The position numbers were made by a program, and so were the translations under genes. DNA of 64,000 nucleotides from NCBI GenBank assembly GCA_947629775.1, contig CANRFA010000007.1, positions 21,139 to 85,138 on the forward strand. The letters are read 5' to 3'. Under the pieces are notes generated by a model, which saw nothing but the letters and a program-made list of their open reading frames with translations, ran no database searches and was not told the DNA's origin. This stretch comes from an uncultured Oscillospiraceae bacterium (lineage in GTDB: Bacteria; Bacillota; Clostridia; Oscillospirales; Oscillospiraceae). Of the stretch, positions 1-7,942 are shown one piece after another. Within the stretch, counting starts at the first letter, position 1; every line of letters begins with the position of its first letter.

Positions 1-956
1 TGACCGGAGGCGAGCAGACGGATGGCATTGCGCCAGGAGGTGGAGTCGTATGCCATGTGGCCGATGATGCTCTTGTTCCAGGAGGTGATGTCGTTGATGG
101 AGAACTCCAGAGGCTTGAAGCCCATGCCCACGCGGACCACTTCGCCGTTGGGGCGGAGCATCTCAATGGCCTGCTTCAGAGCGATATTGGCGCCGGAGCA
201 CTCCACGACCAGACCCAGGTTGTCACGGCCGCAGATCTCGGTGCAGCGGGCCACCACGTCCTCTTTGGATCCGTTCACGCAGTGGGTGGCGCCCAGTTCC
301 ATGGCGATGGGGAAGCGGGTGGGGACGTCTTCCTCCAGACCGACCATGACAATATTGACAGCGCCCATGATGCGGGCGATCTGGACAGAGAACAGGCCCA
401 GAGGACCGGTACCGAAGACCACCACGTCCTGACCGGGAAGCAGGTGAGACTGCTGCGCTACGGCCTTGTAGGCATTGCAGATGGGGTCCAGAACGGCGGC
501 TTCTTCATATTTGACGCCTTCGGGAATCTCCCACAGCGCATGCTTGTGGATGCGCAGGATCTCGCCGGGGACCAGGCAGTACTTGGAAAAGCCGCCGCCC
601 CAGGTATTGTTGTCCAGGCCCAGGTTGACCTTCTGCTCGCAGCACAGGAAGTCGCCCATCTCGCAGGCCGGGCAGACGCCGCAGACGTGGGCGCTGTTGT
701 CCGAGACCACCCGCTGTCCCACGTGCCAGTCGGTCACCTTTTCGCCGACCTCGACGATATCTCCGGCGAACTCATGCCCGCGGATGGAGTTGAACTCGTC
801 GGAGCCGTTTTCCACCTTGTAGTGCTTCATGTCGGCTCCGCAGATGGCGGCTGCCCGAATCCGGATGATGACGTCCTCGGGGCCGCAGACCGGTTTGGGA
901 ACGTCGATCATGCGGTAGCCGCCAAAGGCCTTGCCGTAGCGTGCCAATGCTTTCAT
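1..956 (-). CDS. Zinc-dependent medium-chain alcohol/polyol dehydrogenase (3' end off window)
   Basis: The reverse complement reads MKALARYGKAFGGYRMIDVP and stays open to the window edge, so about 318 codons are present and the C-terminus is missing. The ORF track does not list it. It is a medium-chain dehydrogenase/reductase. The catalytic zinc site is visible as AAICGAD and RGHEFAG, a structural-zinc cysteine cluster follows (VCGVCPACEMGDFLC), and the NAD(P)-binding loop is VVFGTGPLGLF. Such enzymes oxidise a secondary alcohol of a polyol or sugar acid to the ketone. The start is supported by AAAGGAC about 8 nt upstream and by a good minus-strand promoter at 1020-1049. It lies beside a second zinc dehydrogenase and the polyol transport operon, so a polyol or sugar-acid substrate is likely; the exact substrate cannot be read from sequence. 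Confidence 0.9.
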   Translation of the reverse strand, partial: MKALARYGKAFGGYRMIDVPKPVCGPEDVIIRIRAAAICGADMKHYKVENGSDEFNSIRGHEFAGDIVEVGEKVTDWHVGQRVVSDNSAHVCGVCPACEMGDFLCCEQKVNLGLDNNTWGGGFSKYCLVPGEILRIHKHALWEIPEGVKYEEAAVLDPICNAYKAVAQQSHLLPGQDVVVFGTGPLGLFSVQIARIMGAVNIVMVGLEEDVPTRFPIAMELGATHCVNGSKEDVVARCTEICGRDNLGLVVECSGANIALKQAIEMLRPNGEVVRVGMGFKPLEFSINDITSWNKSIIGHMAYDSTSWRNAIRLLASG

Positions 957-1019
957 ATCTCTCTGTCCTTTCGTTTTTGTTTCCCATCGGGGGCAGATTG
1001 TTTTGCGGGAAGTGAGCTC

Positions 1020-1049
1020 ATTATAAGCCCGAAACAAAAGAAAAGTCAA
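1020..1049 (-). promoter_or_regulatory. Sigma-70-type promoter for the first zinc dehydrogenase
   Basis: On the minus strand TTGACT and TATAAT are separated by 18 nt, and the transcription start would fall about 55 nt before the ATG at 956. An inverted repeat TCTGTT-ttt-AACAGA (1078-1092) lies just upstream and could be an operator. The rest of the 957-1445 gap holds only the terminator described below and a second GC-rich hairpin near 1318-1343; I see no gene in it. Confidence 0.65.
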
Positions 1050-1375
1050 CATAAAATCTTTGAAGCAAAAATTTATCTCTGTTTTTAACAGATTTACGCT
1101 TCCGTTTTTGTTGGTTTTGACGAAGAGAAAGCCGGGAACAGCCATGAAGATCCGGATTGCCCTTCCAGGAAGGCCGCGAGGGGTTCCGGGAGAAGGGGTG
1201 GCGGGCCGAAGAGCGGAGGTGCATTGGGGACGGAGCGTGATGGCGTGCCGGATGCCTGCCGTGAAAGGCGCAGAGAGCAGGAGGCCTGATTCGAGGAAAG
1301 AAGGAGGAACAGAAAAGGCGCCCCCGCAGAGGCGGAGGCGCCGGGCAATCGGGCGACAGACAGGGCCTCTGAACA

Positions 1376-1409
1376 GGAAAACGGCGCTCTGCATGCCACA
1401 GAGCGCCGT
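1376..1409 (-). terminator. Rho-independent terminator of the 1446-2525 gene
   Basis: The perfect 11-bp stem ACGGCGCTCTG / CAGAGCGCCGT has a 7-nt loop and is followed on the minus strand by TTTTCC. It sits about 40 nt after the stop codon of the zinc dehydrogenase. Confidence 0.8.
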
Positions 1410-1445
1410 CTTCATATTCGGGGAAGCGGTCAGGTGTCGGGTGTG

Positions 1446-2525
1446 TCAGTCCGGGAAGACCACCGCCACTTTGCCGCACTTCCCGCTGGCCATGAGGGCG
1501 TAGGCCTCGGAGGCCTTCTCCACCGGGAACTCGTGGGTAATCAGGTCGCCGGGGTGGATTCCCCAGCGGACCAGATGCTCCACCAGGTCCATCATGCGCC
1601 AGGTAGAGGTGACCCAGGAGCCATAGATTGTTTTCTGGGAGTGCATCATGTCCGGGCTGGGGTTGAGGGAGAGGGTGTTGCCTTCGCCCACCAGGACCAC
1701 GCGGCCCCAGTCCCGGGTGGCCCGCACAGCGGTCTGCCGTCCGGCGTCGCTGGCGGAGCAGTCCACGGCCCGCTCCACGCCGTATCCGCCGGTTGCTGCG
1801 CGGATCTCGTCCACCACCGTGGCGGAGGGCTTGAACACCAGGTCCACCAGGCCGTGATCCTTTGCCATCTGAATCCGGTAGTCGTTCATCTCCACCCCGA
1901 TCAGCTTCTGAGCGCCCATGGCCTTGCAGAGCGTAAGGGTGGCCATGCCCACAGGACCAAGGCCCACCACCAGGACCGCGTCGTTGCCGCTGATGCCGAT
2001 CTTCTCCAGAGCCTCGTAGGCGGTGCCGAACCCACAGGCCACGGAGGCGCCATCCTGGAAGGTCAGCTCGTCCGGCAGGGCGATCAGGTCCTTCTCGTTG
2101 CAGAGCACATAGGGCGCCATGCCACCGTTGCGCTGCCAGCCGTAGGCCTGGCGCAGAGGGCTGGTGCAGGCGATCATGTAGCCCATCCGGCAGTTGTAGC
2201 ATAGGCCGCAGCCGGAGATGTGGTAGACGATGACCCGGTCGCCCTCCTGGAACTGGCGGCAGCCGGGGCCCACCTTTACAATCCGGCCGCTGGGCTCGTG
2301 GCCGGCCACCGTGCCGGGAATGTAGCCCTCCGGCCCCTTGCCCACATGTTCGCGGTAGATGGCCCGGATATCCGAGCCGCAGATGGTGCTGGCCCGGGTC
2401 GCCACCAGAACCTGGCCGGGCCCGGGCTCCGGGACGTCGAATTCCTTCAGTTCCACGGTGCTGTTGCCGGGGAGGATGGCCCCGGTCATGACAGAGGGGA
2501 TTACGTAGCGCAGCGCTGCTCGCAT
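1446..2525 (-). CDS. Zinc-dependent alcohol dehydrogenase, L-iditol/threonine dehydrogenase-like
   Basis: A 359-residue medium-chain dehydrogenase beginning MRAALRYVIPSVMTGAILPG. I place the start at 2525, not at the track's 2600, because GGAGG lies 9 nt upstream of this ATG and the upstream extension overlaps the operator region. Catalytic-zinc motifs are TICGSDIRAI and AGHEPSGRIV. A cysteine-rich segment (SGCGLCYNCRMGYMIAC) supplies the structural zinc, and the Rossmann loop is VVGLGPVGMA. Length is normal for the family. It probably oxidises a polyol or sugar-derived alcohol with NAD(P)+. Its promoter carries the same TTTTGCAAAA-type sites as the divergent polyol operon at 4.4 kb, so it is probably controlled by the intervening ROK repressor. 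The substrate is unknown. Confidence 0.92.
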   Translation of the reverse strand: MRAALRYVIPSVMTGAILPGNSTVELKEFDVPEPGPGQVLVATRASTICGSDIRAIYREHVGKGPEGYIPGTVAGHEPSGRIVKVGPGCRQFQEGDRVIVYHISGCGLCYNCRMGYMIACTSPLRQAYGWQRNGGMAPYVLCNEKDLIALPDELTFQDGASVACGFGTAYEALEKIGISGNDAVLVVGLGPVGMATLTLCKAMGAQKLIGVEMNDYRIQMAKDHGLVDLVFKPSATVVDEIRAATGGYGVERAVDCSASDAGRQTAVRATRDWGRVVLVGEGNTLSLNPSPDMMHSQKTIYGSWVTSTWRMMDLVEHLVRWGIHPGDLITHEFPVEKASEAYALMASGKCGKVAVVFPD

Positions 2526-2590
2526 GACAGATACCTCCAGATCAGAAAGAATGGAGACGGCGTGGACCGTCTGAGGAAGCATAGGAAACA

Positions 2591-2629
2591 CATTTTGCAT
2601 AAACTTTATACTGGTTGATTTTGCAAAAT
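2591..2629. promoter_or_regulatory. Candidate ROK-repressor operators downstream of the dehydrogenase promoter
   Basis: A perfect 12-bp palindrome ATTTTGCAAAAT (2618-2629) and the 10-mer CATTTTGCAT (2591-2600) lie just downstream of the predicted transcription start of the 1446-2525 gene. The identical 10-mer and related half-sites recur around the operon promoter at 4.2-4.35 kb, with the ROK gene between them. Binding here would block transcription. The rest of the gap to 2902 is GC-rich with no gene that I can support. Confidence 0.6.
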
Positions 2630-2644
2630 GAATTTACAAACCAG

Positions 2645-2672
2645 ATTATAGCGATCCCAAGGGAAAAGTCAA
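2645..2672 (-). promoter_or_regulatory. Sigma-70-type promoter for the zinc dehydrogenase at 1446-2525
   Basis: The minus strand has TTGACT, a 16-nt spacer and a consensus TATAAT. The start point would be near 2638, immediately before the TTTTGCAAAA palindrome, which is a classic repressible arrangement. Confidence 0.75.
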
Positions 2673-2902
2673 GAGGAACCTGCGGGGAGTTTTATGGGAG
2701 CGGGAGGGCATATGCGGGACAGACGGGAGGCGAAGAAGCCGGCATCTCTTCTGCGGCCCCCCGGAGGGAAAAGCGATCCGCACCGCATGGAGAGGAAGGG
2801 GAATGTCCGCTCCGGCTGCGAAGTGTGCGGGACAGCGGCGGGAAGAGGGGCATGGAGCCGGGGGACGACAACGAGGACCGGAAGCGGCTGGAGGTGCAGA
2901 AA

Positions 2903-2934
2903 GGCCGCCGGCTCCCTGAGAGGGGCCGGCGGCC
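2903..2934 (-). terminator. Probable terminator of the ROK regulator gene
   Basis: A 10-bp stem GGCCGCCGGC / GCCGGCGGCC lies about 50 nt past the stop codon at 2986. It is followed on the minus strand by only a short TTTCTG, so termination may be partial. Confidence 0.5.
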
Positions 2935-2985
2935 GAAAATCAGATCGAAGGACAGATCGGGCGGATCTGGCAGATGACAGAACCG

Positions 2986-4128
2986 TCAGAGCTCATTGGC
3001 GGAGCCGATGTCCGCCAGAAACTCCTGGATATAGAGGAGGGCGGCGCCGATCGTGATGTTGTGGGAGGGCATCTTGCTGAGACGCAGGAAATCGTCGGTG
3101 TCGGGGAAGGGGCAGGAGCGGTGGATCTCGTCGTAGAGCGTGCGGATGTCCTCCGGGGTGATGTACTTGGCCAGGTGCCCGCCCAGGATGAAGTCCACAT
3201 CCTGTACCAGGTGGAGCATGGCGATCAGGCGACCCAGGTTCTTCAGGTACACATGCCAGCGCTTTACCGCTTCCTTCTCCCCGGAGCGAACCTGCTCGAA
3301 GAAGCGGTCCGGGTCGTCCCCCTTCAGCAGGGCGCTCATGGAGCACAGGGTCTCCGCGCAGCCCCGATTGCCGCAGTAGCAGGGGGTTCCGTTGGGGCGC
3401 ATGATGATGTGTTCGAAGGTGGCGGTGTGGCCGTGCTTGCCGGTCATGATCTGTCGCTTGGAGATCATGGAACCGCCCAGATGCTGGCTGAGGGAGAGGT
3501 AGACCGCGTCGGTCAGCTCCGGCGAGGCCCAAAGTTCGGAGAGGGCGGCTCCGTCCGGGTCGTGGATGAAGGAACAGGGGTAGGGCAGGTAGCGGGTGAA
3601 GGAGTCGATCTTCGCGCCGCTGCACTTGAGGATCATGCCGTAGACCACGGTGGTGGCGTCGGCGGAGACCAGGCCCTGCATGGCGATGCCGATGCCCAGG
3701 ATCTGCTTCTCCTGGACGTCCAGCGAGGCGATGAACTGGAGAATGTGGTTGCAGAGCTCCTGGTAGTAGTCGTCGTGGTGGCAGAAGGCAAGATCGAGCA
3801 CAACCCGGCGGATCTTCTGTCCGTACAGGTCGACGGCGATGAGTTTGACCGCATCCCGCATGACTTCCACGCCGATGGCGATCCGATAGGTGGGAACGAT
3901 GGAGTAGGCCACGGCCTTGCGGCCGATCTGGTCGGAGTCCAGCTGACCGTTGCGGCAGATCAGGCCGTTTTCCTCCATCTCCGTCAGGTTGGCGGCCACG
4001 GTGGGGCGGCTCAGGCGCAGCTCATAGGAGATATTCTGCTGAGATACCTTGCGGTTACGCCAGATGAAGTCGTAGATCTGCTGCCGGTTGGTCTTCTTGA
4101 TCTGTCCGGGGGTGATACGGGTGGACAT
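2986..4128 (-). CDS. ROK-family transcriptional repressor (NagC/XylR type)
   Basis: A 380-residue protein. The N-terminus is a winged helix-turn-helix (about residues 10-65; NRQQIYDFIWRNRKVSQQNI then LSRPTVAANLTEME). A ROK sugar-kinase-like effector domain fills the rest. The ROK zinc signature is intact (FEHIIMRPNGTPCYCGNRGC, about residues 240-260). These proteins repress sugar operons and release DNA on binding a sugar or sugar phosphate. The start is fixed by AAGGAGGAG about 10 nt upstream. It lies between two divergently oriented transcription units whose promoters share TTTTGCAAAA-type sites, so it very probably represses both and possibly itself. The inducer is probably the polyol, or the ketose made from it; this is inference. 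Confidence 0.93.
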   Translation of the reverse strand: MSTRITPGQIKKTNRQQIYDFIWRNRKVSQQNISYELRLSRPTVAANLTEMEENGLICRNGQLDSDQIGRKAVAYSIVPTYRIAIGVEVMRDAVKLIAVDLYGQKIRRVVLDLAFCHHDDYYQELCNHILQFIASLDVQEKQILGIGIAMQGLVSADATTVVYGMILKCSGAKIDSFTRYLPYPCSFIHDPDGAALSELWASPELTDAVYLSLSQHLGGSMISKRQIMTGKHGHTATFEHIIMRPNGTPCYCGNRGCAETLCSMSALLKGDDPDRFFEQVRSGEKEAVKRWHVYLKNLGRLIAMLHLVQDVDFILGGHLAKYITPEDIRTLYDEIHRSCPFPDTDDFLRLSKMPSHNITIGAALLYIQEFLADIGSANEL

Positions 4129-4215
4129 GGGGCGATCTCCTCCTTAGCCGCGGAAAATGAGGCGTACATCGTGACAGTCTGTACTCTAGCAGATAATTCC
4201 AGAGAGGTCCACTGT

Positions 4216-4344
4216 CATTTTGCACAAATTTTGCAAAAACATTTGGCAAAATTGCCGAGTTGACAAACCAGGGGGCCGGGAGTATCATAGTCCCATCAAA
4301 TGCAAAACGATTTTACAAAATGAAAGAGGTAAAACATTTTGCAT
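4216..4344. promoter_or_regulatory. Cluster of candidate ROK operators around the polyol operon promoter
   Basis: Several related elements are visible: CATTTTGCA (4216-4224), palindromic TTTTGCAAAA (4229-4238), a degenerate TTTGGCAAAA (4242-4251), AAATGCAAAACG (4298-4309), TTTTACAAAATG (4311-4322) and CATTTTGCAT (4335-4344). They flank the -35/-10 at 4260-4288 on both sides, which would allow several repressor dimers to occlude or loop the promoter. The last element is identical to one at 2591-2600. Confidence 0.6.
4260..4288 (+). promoter_or_regulatory. Promoter of the polyol catabolic/transport operon
   Basis: A perfect TTGACA is separated by 17 nt from TATCAT, with a start expected near 4295 and a leader of about 85 nt to the ATG at 4381. 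It is embedded in the operator cluster. Confidence 0.8.
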
Positions 4345-4380
4345 TATCAGTTGAAGTTATGAAGAAGAGGAGGACTGTCT

Positions 4381-5157
4381 ATGAGCATCATCGAGAAGAT
4401 GCGGCTGGACGGCAAGCGCGGCTTCGTCACCGGGGCTGCCCGGGGCATCGGCAAGTGCACCGCCACCGCCTTCGCCGAGGCCGGCGCGGACGTAGCCATC
4501 GTGGACATGGATCTGGAGACCGCTGAGGTCACGGCCCGGGAGATCGCCGAGGCCACCGGCCGGAAGGTGATCGCCATCCGCTGTGACGTGACGGACGAGG
4601 GCCAGGTGCAGGCCATGGTGGACGAGGTTGTGGAGAAGCTGGGAGGACTGGACTTCTGCCACGCCAACGCGGGCATCTGCATCAACGCGCCGGCGGACGA
4701 GATGACTTACGCCCAGTGGAAGAAGAACCTGGACGTGAACCTCAACAGCGTGTTCCTGACGGACACCATCGCCGGGAGGTACATGCTCTCTCATGGAGGC
4801 GGCTCCATCATCAACACCGCGTCCATGTCTGCCCACATCGTCAATGTGCCCCAGCCCCAGTGTGCCTATAACGCTTCCAAGGCCGGCGTCATTCAGCTGA
4901 CGAAGTCGCTGGCGGTGGAGTGGGCCAAGCGGGGCGTCCGGGTCAACAGCATCAGCCCGGGCTACATCGGCACCGACCTGACCCTGTCTTCTCCCACCCT
5001 GCAGCCCCTGATCGCCCAGTGGAACACCATGGCGCCCATGGGGCGGCTGGGCAAGCCGGAGGAACTGGAGTCCATCTGTGTGTACCTGGCGGGAGACACA
5101 TCCACGTTCACGACAGGCTCCGACTTCATTCTGGACGGCGCCTTCACCTGCTTCTGA
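4381..5157 (+). CDS. SDR-family NAD(P)-dependent sugar-alcohol dehydrogenase
   Basis: A 258-residue classical short-chain dehydrogenase. The cofactor loop is TGAARGIG (residues 17-24), the structural motif is HANAG, the catalytic serine is in INTASMSA, and the catalytic pair is YNASK. The sequence resembles the arabinitol/sorbitol-oxidising branch of the family (Sou1-like). It would interconvert a polyol and a ketose in the cytoplasm. GAGGAG lies about 8 nt upstream of the ATG. It is the first gene of the operon that goes on to the ribose-type ABC importer and a FGGY kinase, which suggests uptake of a polyol, oxidation, then phosphorylation. Substrate identity is unproven. Confidence 0.9.
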   Translation: MSIIEKMRLDGKRGFVTGAARGIGKCTATAFAEAGADVAIVDMDLETAEVTAREIAEATGRKVIAIRCDVTDEGQVQAMVDEVVEKLGGLDFCHANAGICINAPADEMTYAQWKKNLDVNLNSVFLTDTIAGRYMLSHGGGSIINTASMSAHIVNVPQPQCAYNASKAGVIQLTKSLAVEWAKRGVRVNSISPGYIGTDLTLSSPTLQPLIAQWNTMAPMGRLGKPEELESICVYLAGDTSTFTTGSDFILDGAFTCF

Positions 5158-5162
5158 TTCTC

Positions 5163-5200
5163 ATACCGGATCCGGTATTTCCGCCCTGCGGGGCGAAATA
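5163..5200. other. Intercistronic stem-loops before the binding-protein gene
   Basis: A perfect 16-bp palindrome ATACCGGATCCGGTAT is followed at once by a second stem (CGCCC-tgc-GGGGCG with a mismatch). No T-tract follows, so these look like mRNA processing or stabilising hairpins between the SDR and the highly expressed binding protein, not a full terminator. Confidence 0.5.
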
Positions 5201-5228
5201 TAAAAAGATGAAAAGGGGAACAAAAATC

Positions 5229-6356
5229 ATGAAGAAACGCATCTTTGCGGCGCTGTGCGCGGCAGCCCTGCTCCTGACTGCACTGGCCGGCTGTAACAAG
5301 GGCGACGGCGGCGGCGGTGGCGCTGCCAGCGGCGGCTCCTCTGCGGCCGCTTCCCAGGGATCCTCCTCCGCCGGCGGCACCAGCGCCAGCACGCCCTCCA
5401 GCACGGGCGATACGGAGGGCGTTCAGGCCAGTCCCGAGTTCTACGCCAAGGCGGATCTCTCCGTTCTGAACGGCAAGAAGATCGGCATCACGATTCAGTC
5501 CCTGCAGAACACCTACTGGGCCGGCGTCATGACGGCTCTGGAGGAGGTCCTGGACGCCAACGGCGCCGACTCCACCATCGTGGCCTGCGACGACAGCTCC
5601 GCGACTCAGATCGGCCAGATCGAGAACTTCGTTTCCTCCGGCTGCGACCTGATCATGGTGCACCCCTCCGACGCCAAGGCGGTGGAAGACGCCTGCGCCG
5701 AGGCCCGCAACCAGGGCATCAAGGTCATGTGCTGGGATGACCCCATGACGAACACCGATGGCAACTGGGTTCTGAACAACACCGAGTTGGGAATCGCCAT
5801 CGGCAAGAACGCCGCCGCCTTCATCAACGAGCACTACTCCGAGGACAACCAGGCCCAGGTGGCCGTCATCAACTATCCCCAGACCACCATCCTGCTGGAG
5901 CGGGAGGAAGGCATCCTCCAGGGTCTGGAAGAGGACGCCGCCGGCAAGTATGAGATCGTGTCCAGCCAGGCCGGTCTGGACGCCATTCAGGCGCAGACCT
6001 CCATGGAAACCATTCTTCAGCGCTATCCCGACTGCAAGATCGTGGTAGGTATCGGCGCCGGCGCCATGATCGGCGCGGACGAGGCCATGCAGATCTCCAC
6101 CGGCGGCAACATCCCCGAGGATATGGGCGTGTTCACCACCGACGTGACCAAGCAGCAGCTGGAGCACCTGCAGGATCCCACCTACCCCGCCAAGGGTATC
6201 ACCGGTTTTGAAGGTTCCGACGAGGATACCGCCAACGGCTGTGCCTCCATGTTCGCCCTCATTCTCTCTGACTCCCTGGAGAGCCAGAACGTATTCCGCA
6301 GTCTCTGCACCATCGACGCCAGCAACATCGATACCATCATGGCCGGCATGAAGTAA
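5229..6356 (+). CDS. Sugar/polyol ABC transporter substrate-binding lipoprotein (RbsB type)
   Basis: A 375-residue protein starting MKKRIFAALCAAALLLTAL; the track's upstream extension belongs to another frame. The signal peptide ends in the lipobox LAGC (Cys about residue 22). A Gly/Ser/Ala-rich tether of about 45 residues follows, then a type I periplasmic-binding fold (Peripla_BP_4; KKIGITIQSLQNTYWAGVM). It would be lipid-anchored on the outer face of the membrane and deliver a pentose, hexose or polyol to the RbsA/RbsC-like partners encoded next. A weak AAGGGG lies upstream of the ATG. Stem-loops on both sides suggest its mRNA segment is expressed above its neighbours, as is usual for binding proteins. 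Confidence 0.93.
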   Translation: MKKRIFAALCAAALLLTALAGCNKGDGGGGGAASGGSSAAASQGSSSAGGTSASTPSSTGDTEGVQASPEFYAKADLSVLNGKKIGITIQSLQNTYWAGVMTALEEVLDANGADSTIVACDDSSATQIGQIENFVSSGCDLIMVHPSDAKAVEDACAEARNQGIKVMCWDDPMTNTDGNWVLNNTELGIAIGKNAAAFINEHYSEDNQAQVAVINYPQTTILLEREEGILQGLEEDAAGKYEIVSSQAGLDAIQAQTSMETILQRYPDCKIVVGIGAGAMIGADEAMQISTGGNIPEDMGVFTTDVTKQQLEHLQDPTYPAKGITGFEGSDEDTANGCASMFALILSDSLESQNVFRSLCTIDASNIDTIMAGMK

Positions 6357-6374
6357 GAAAGACTTTGCCGAGGT

Positions 6375-6404
6375 CCGGGCGGCCTTCTTCGGAGGGCCGC
6401 CCGG
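6375..6404. other. Stable stem-loop between binding protein and ATPase genes
   Basis: A perfect 10-bp stem CCGGGCGGCC / GGCCGCCCGG with a 10-nt loop, without a following T-run. Hairpins at this position typically protect the upstream binding-protein mRNA and reduce read-through into the ATPase gene. Confidence 0.6.
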
Positions 6405-6429
6405 CAGAAAACAGAACGGGAGGTAGAGT

Positions 6430-7941
6430 ATGAGCGAAGACTATGTTCTGGAGCTGGAACACATCCGCAAGGAATATCCCGGCGTCGTAGCCCTGAAAGA
6501 CGTCACGCTGCAGCTCCGTCGGGGCGAGGTTCTGGGGCTGATCGGCGAGAACGGCGCCGGCAAGTCCACCCTGATCAAGTGCTGTTCCGGCGCGGTGATT
6601 CCCACCTCGGGCAAGATCCGCGTGAACGGCAAGGAATTTGACCGCATGACGCCCCAGCTGGCGGCGGAGAACGGCATCGCGATCATATACCAGGAGTTCA
6701 ACAACGTGGGCGAGCTGTCCGCGGCGGAGAACCTCTTCCTGGGCCGCCCCATCCGCAAGGGGATTGTCATCGACCGCAAGGCCATGGAGGAGGAGGCCGC
6801 CAAGGCCTTCGCCCAGCTGCAGATCAAGATCAACCCCAAGGAGCTGGTGAAGAACCTCTCCGTAGGCTACCAGCAGATGATCGAGATCGCCAAGGCCATC
6901 CAGCAGAACGCCCAGGTGCTGATCATGGACGAGCCCAGCGCGCCGCTGACCACCAACGAAGTGGAGAACATGTTCAAGGTGGTGGAGCTGCTGCGGAAGA
7001 AGGGCGTATCCATCATCTATATTTCCCACCGTCTGGAGGAGATCTTCCGCCTGTCCGACCGCATCGAGGTCATCCGGGACGGCGAGTACGTGGATACCCT
7101 CATTACTCCCAAGGCCACCGTAGATCAGCTGATCAAAATGATGGTAGGTCGGGAGATGACCCAGAAGTATCCCCCGCGGAAGGACTGCATCGACCACAGC
7201 AAGGTAGTGCTGGAGCTGAAGAACGTCTTTGGCAACGGAGACAGGGACATCAGCTTTCAGATCCACGCCGGAGAGGTGCTGGGTCTGGGCGGCCTGGTGG
7301 GCGCCGGCCGTACTGAGATCGCGGAGGTGATCTTTGGCTCGAAGCCCATGGAGTCCGGCACCATTCTCCTCAACGGGAAGCAGATTCACCCGAAGTCTCC
7401 CCGGGAGGCCATCGACCTGGGCATCGCCCTGGTGCCCGAGGACCGCAAGCGCCACGGCGCTCTGCTGACCAATTCCATCAAAAACAACATCAACATGCCC
7501 ATTTACGAGCGGATCTCGAAGCTCAGCGTCATCGACGCCGGGACGGAGAAGAGCACCGCCGAGAAGTACCGCAAGGAAATCCAGATCAAGTGCCCCACCA
7601 TCAACCAGCTGGTGAAGAATCTGTCCGGCGGCAACCAGCAGAAGGTCATCCTGGGCAAGTGGCTGGCAGCCAACTCCCAGCTGATCATCTTCGACGAGCC
7701 CACCCGCGGCATCGACGTGGGCGCCAAATACGAAATCTACAAGCTGATCAACGACCTGGTGGAGGCGGGACGCAGCGTGCTGATGATCTCCTCCGAGATG
7801 GAGGAACTGATCGGCATGTCCGACCGCATCGTCGTGCTGGCGGAGCGCGAGATCACCGGTGAGCTCCAGAAGGAGGAGTTCAACGCCGACACCATCATGG
7901 CGTATGCTTCCGCGATCAAAGACAAAAAGGAGGCCTCCTGA
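6430..7941 (+). CDS. Sugar ABC transporter ATPase with two nucleotide-binding domains (RbsA type)
   Basis: A 503-residue fused double ATPase. The N-terminal half has Walker A GENGAGKST (about residues 38-46), a degenerate signature NLSVGYQQM and Walker B VLIMDEPSAPL. The C-terminal half has a non-canonical P-loop GLVGAGRTE, signature NLSGGNQQK and Walker B LIIFDEPTRGID. This pattern of one active and one degenerate site is normal for RbsA/XylG/MglA proteins. It powers import with the adjacent permease and binding protein. The downstream permease starts 1 nt after its stop, with AAAGGAGG inside the end of this gene, so the two are translationally coupled. Confidence 0.95.
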   Translation: MSEDYVLELEHIRKEYPGVVALKDVTLQLRRGEVLGLIGENGAGKSTLIKCCSGAVIPTSGKIRVNGKEFDRMTPQLAAENGIAIIYQEFNNVGELSAAENLFLGRPIRKGIVIDRKAMEEEAAKAFAQLQIKINPKELVKNLSVGYQQMIEIAKAIQQNAQVLIMDEPSAPLTTNEVENMFKVVELLRKKGVSIIYISHRLEEIFRLSDRIEVIRDGEYVDTLITPKATVDQLIKMMVGREMTQKYPPRKDCIDHSKVVLELKNVFGNGDRDISFQIHAGEVLGLGGLVGAGRTEIAEVIFGSKPMESGTILLNGKQIHPKSPREAIDLGIALVPEDRKRHGALLTNSIKNNINMPIYERISKLSVIDAGTEKSTAEKYRKEIQIKCPTINQLVKNLSGGNQQKVILGKWLAANSQLIIFDEPTRGIDVGAKYEIYKLINDLVEAGRSVLMISSEMEELIGMSDRIVVLAEREITGELQKEEFNADTIMAYASAIKDKKEAS

Positions 7942-7942
7942 C

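Noticed and set aside
1021-2202. 393-residue minus-strand ORF overlapping the zinc dehydrogenase
   Set aside because: Out of frame with the real gene at 1446-2525 and composed of shadow sequence plus intergenic DNA.
2615-2977. Arg/Gly-rich ORFs in the gap between dehydrogenase and ROK regulator
   Set aside because: Low-complexity frames from GC-rich noncoding DNA; they cross a promoter and operators and lack ribosome binding sites.
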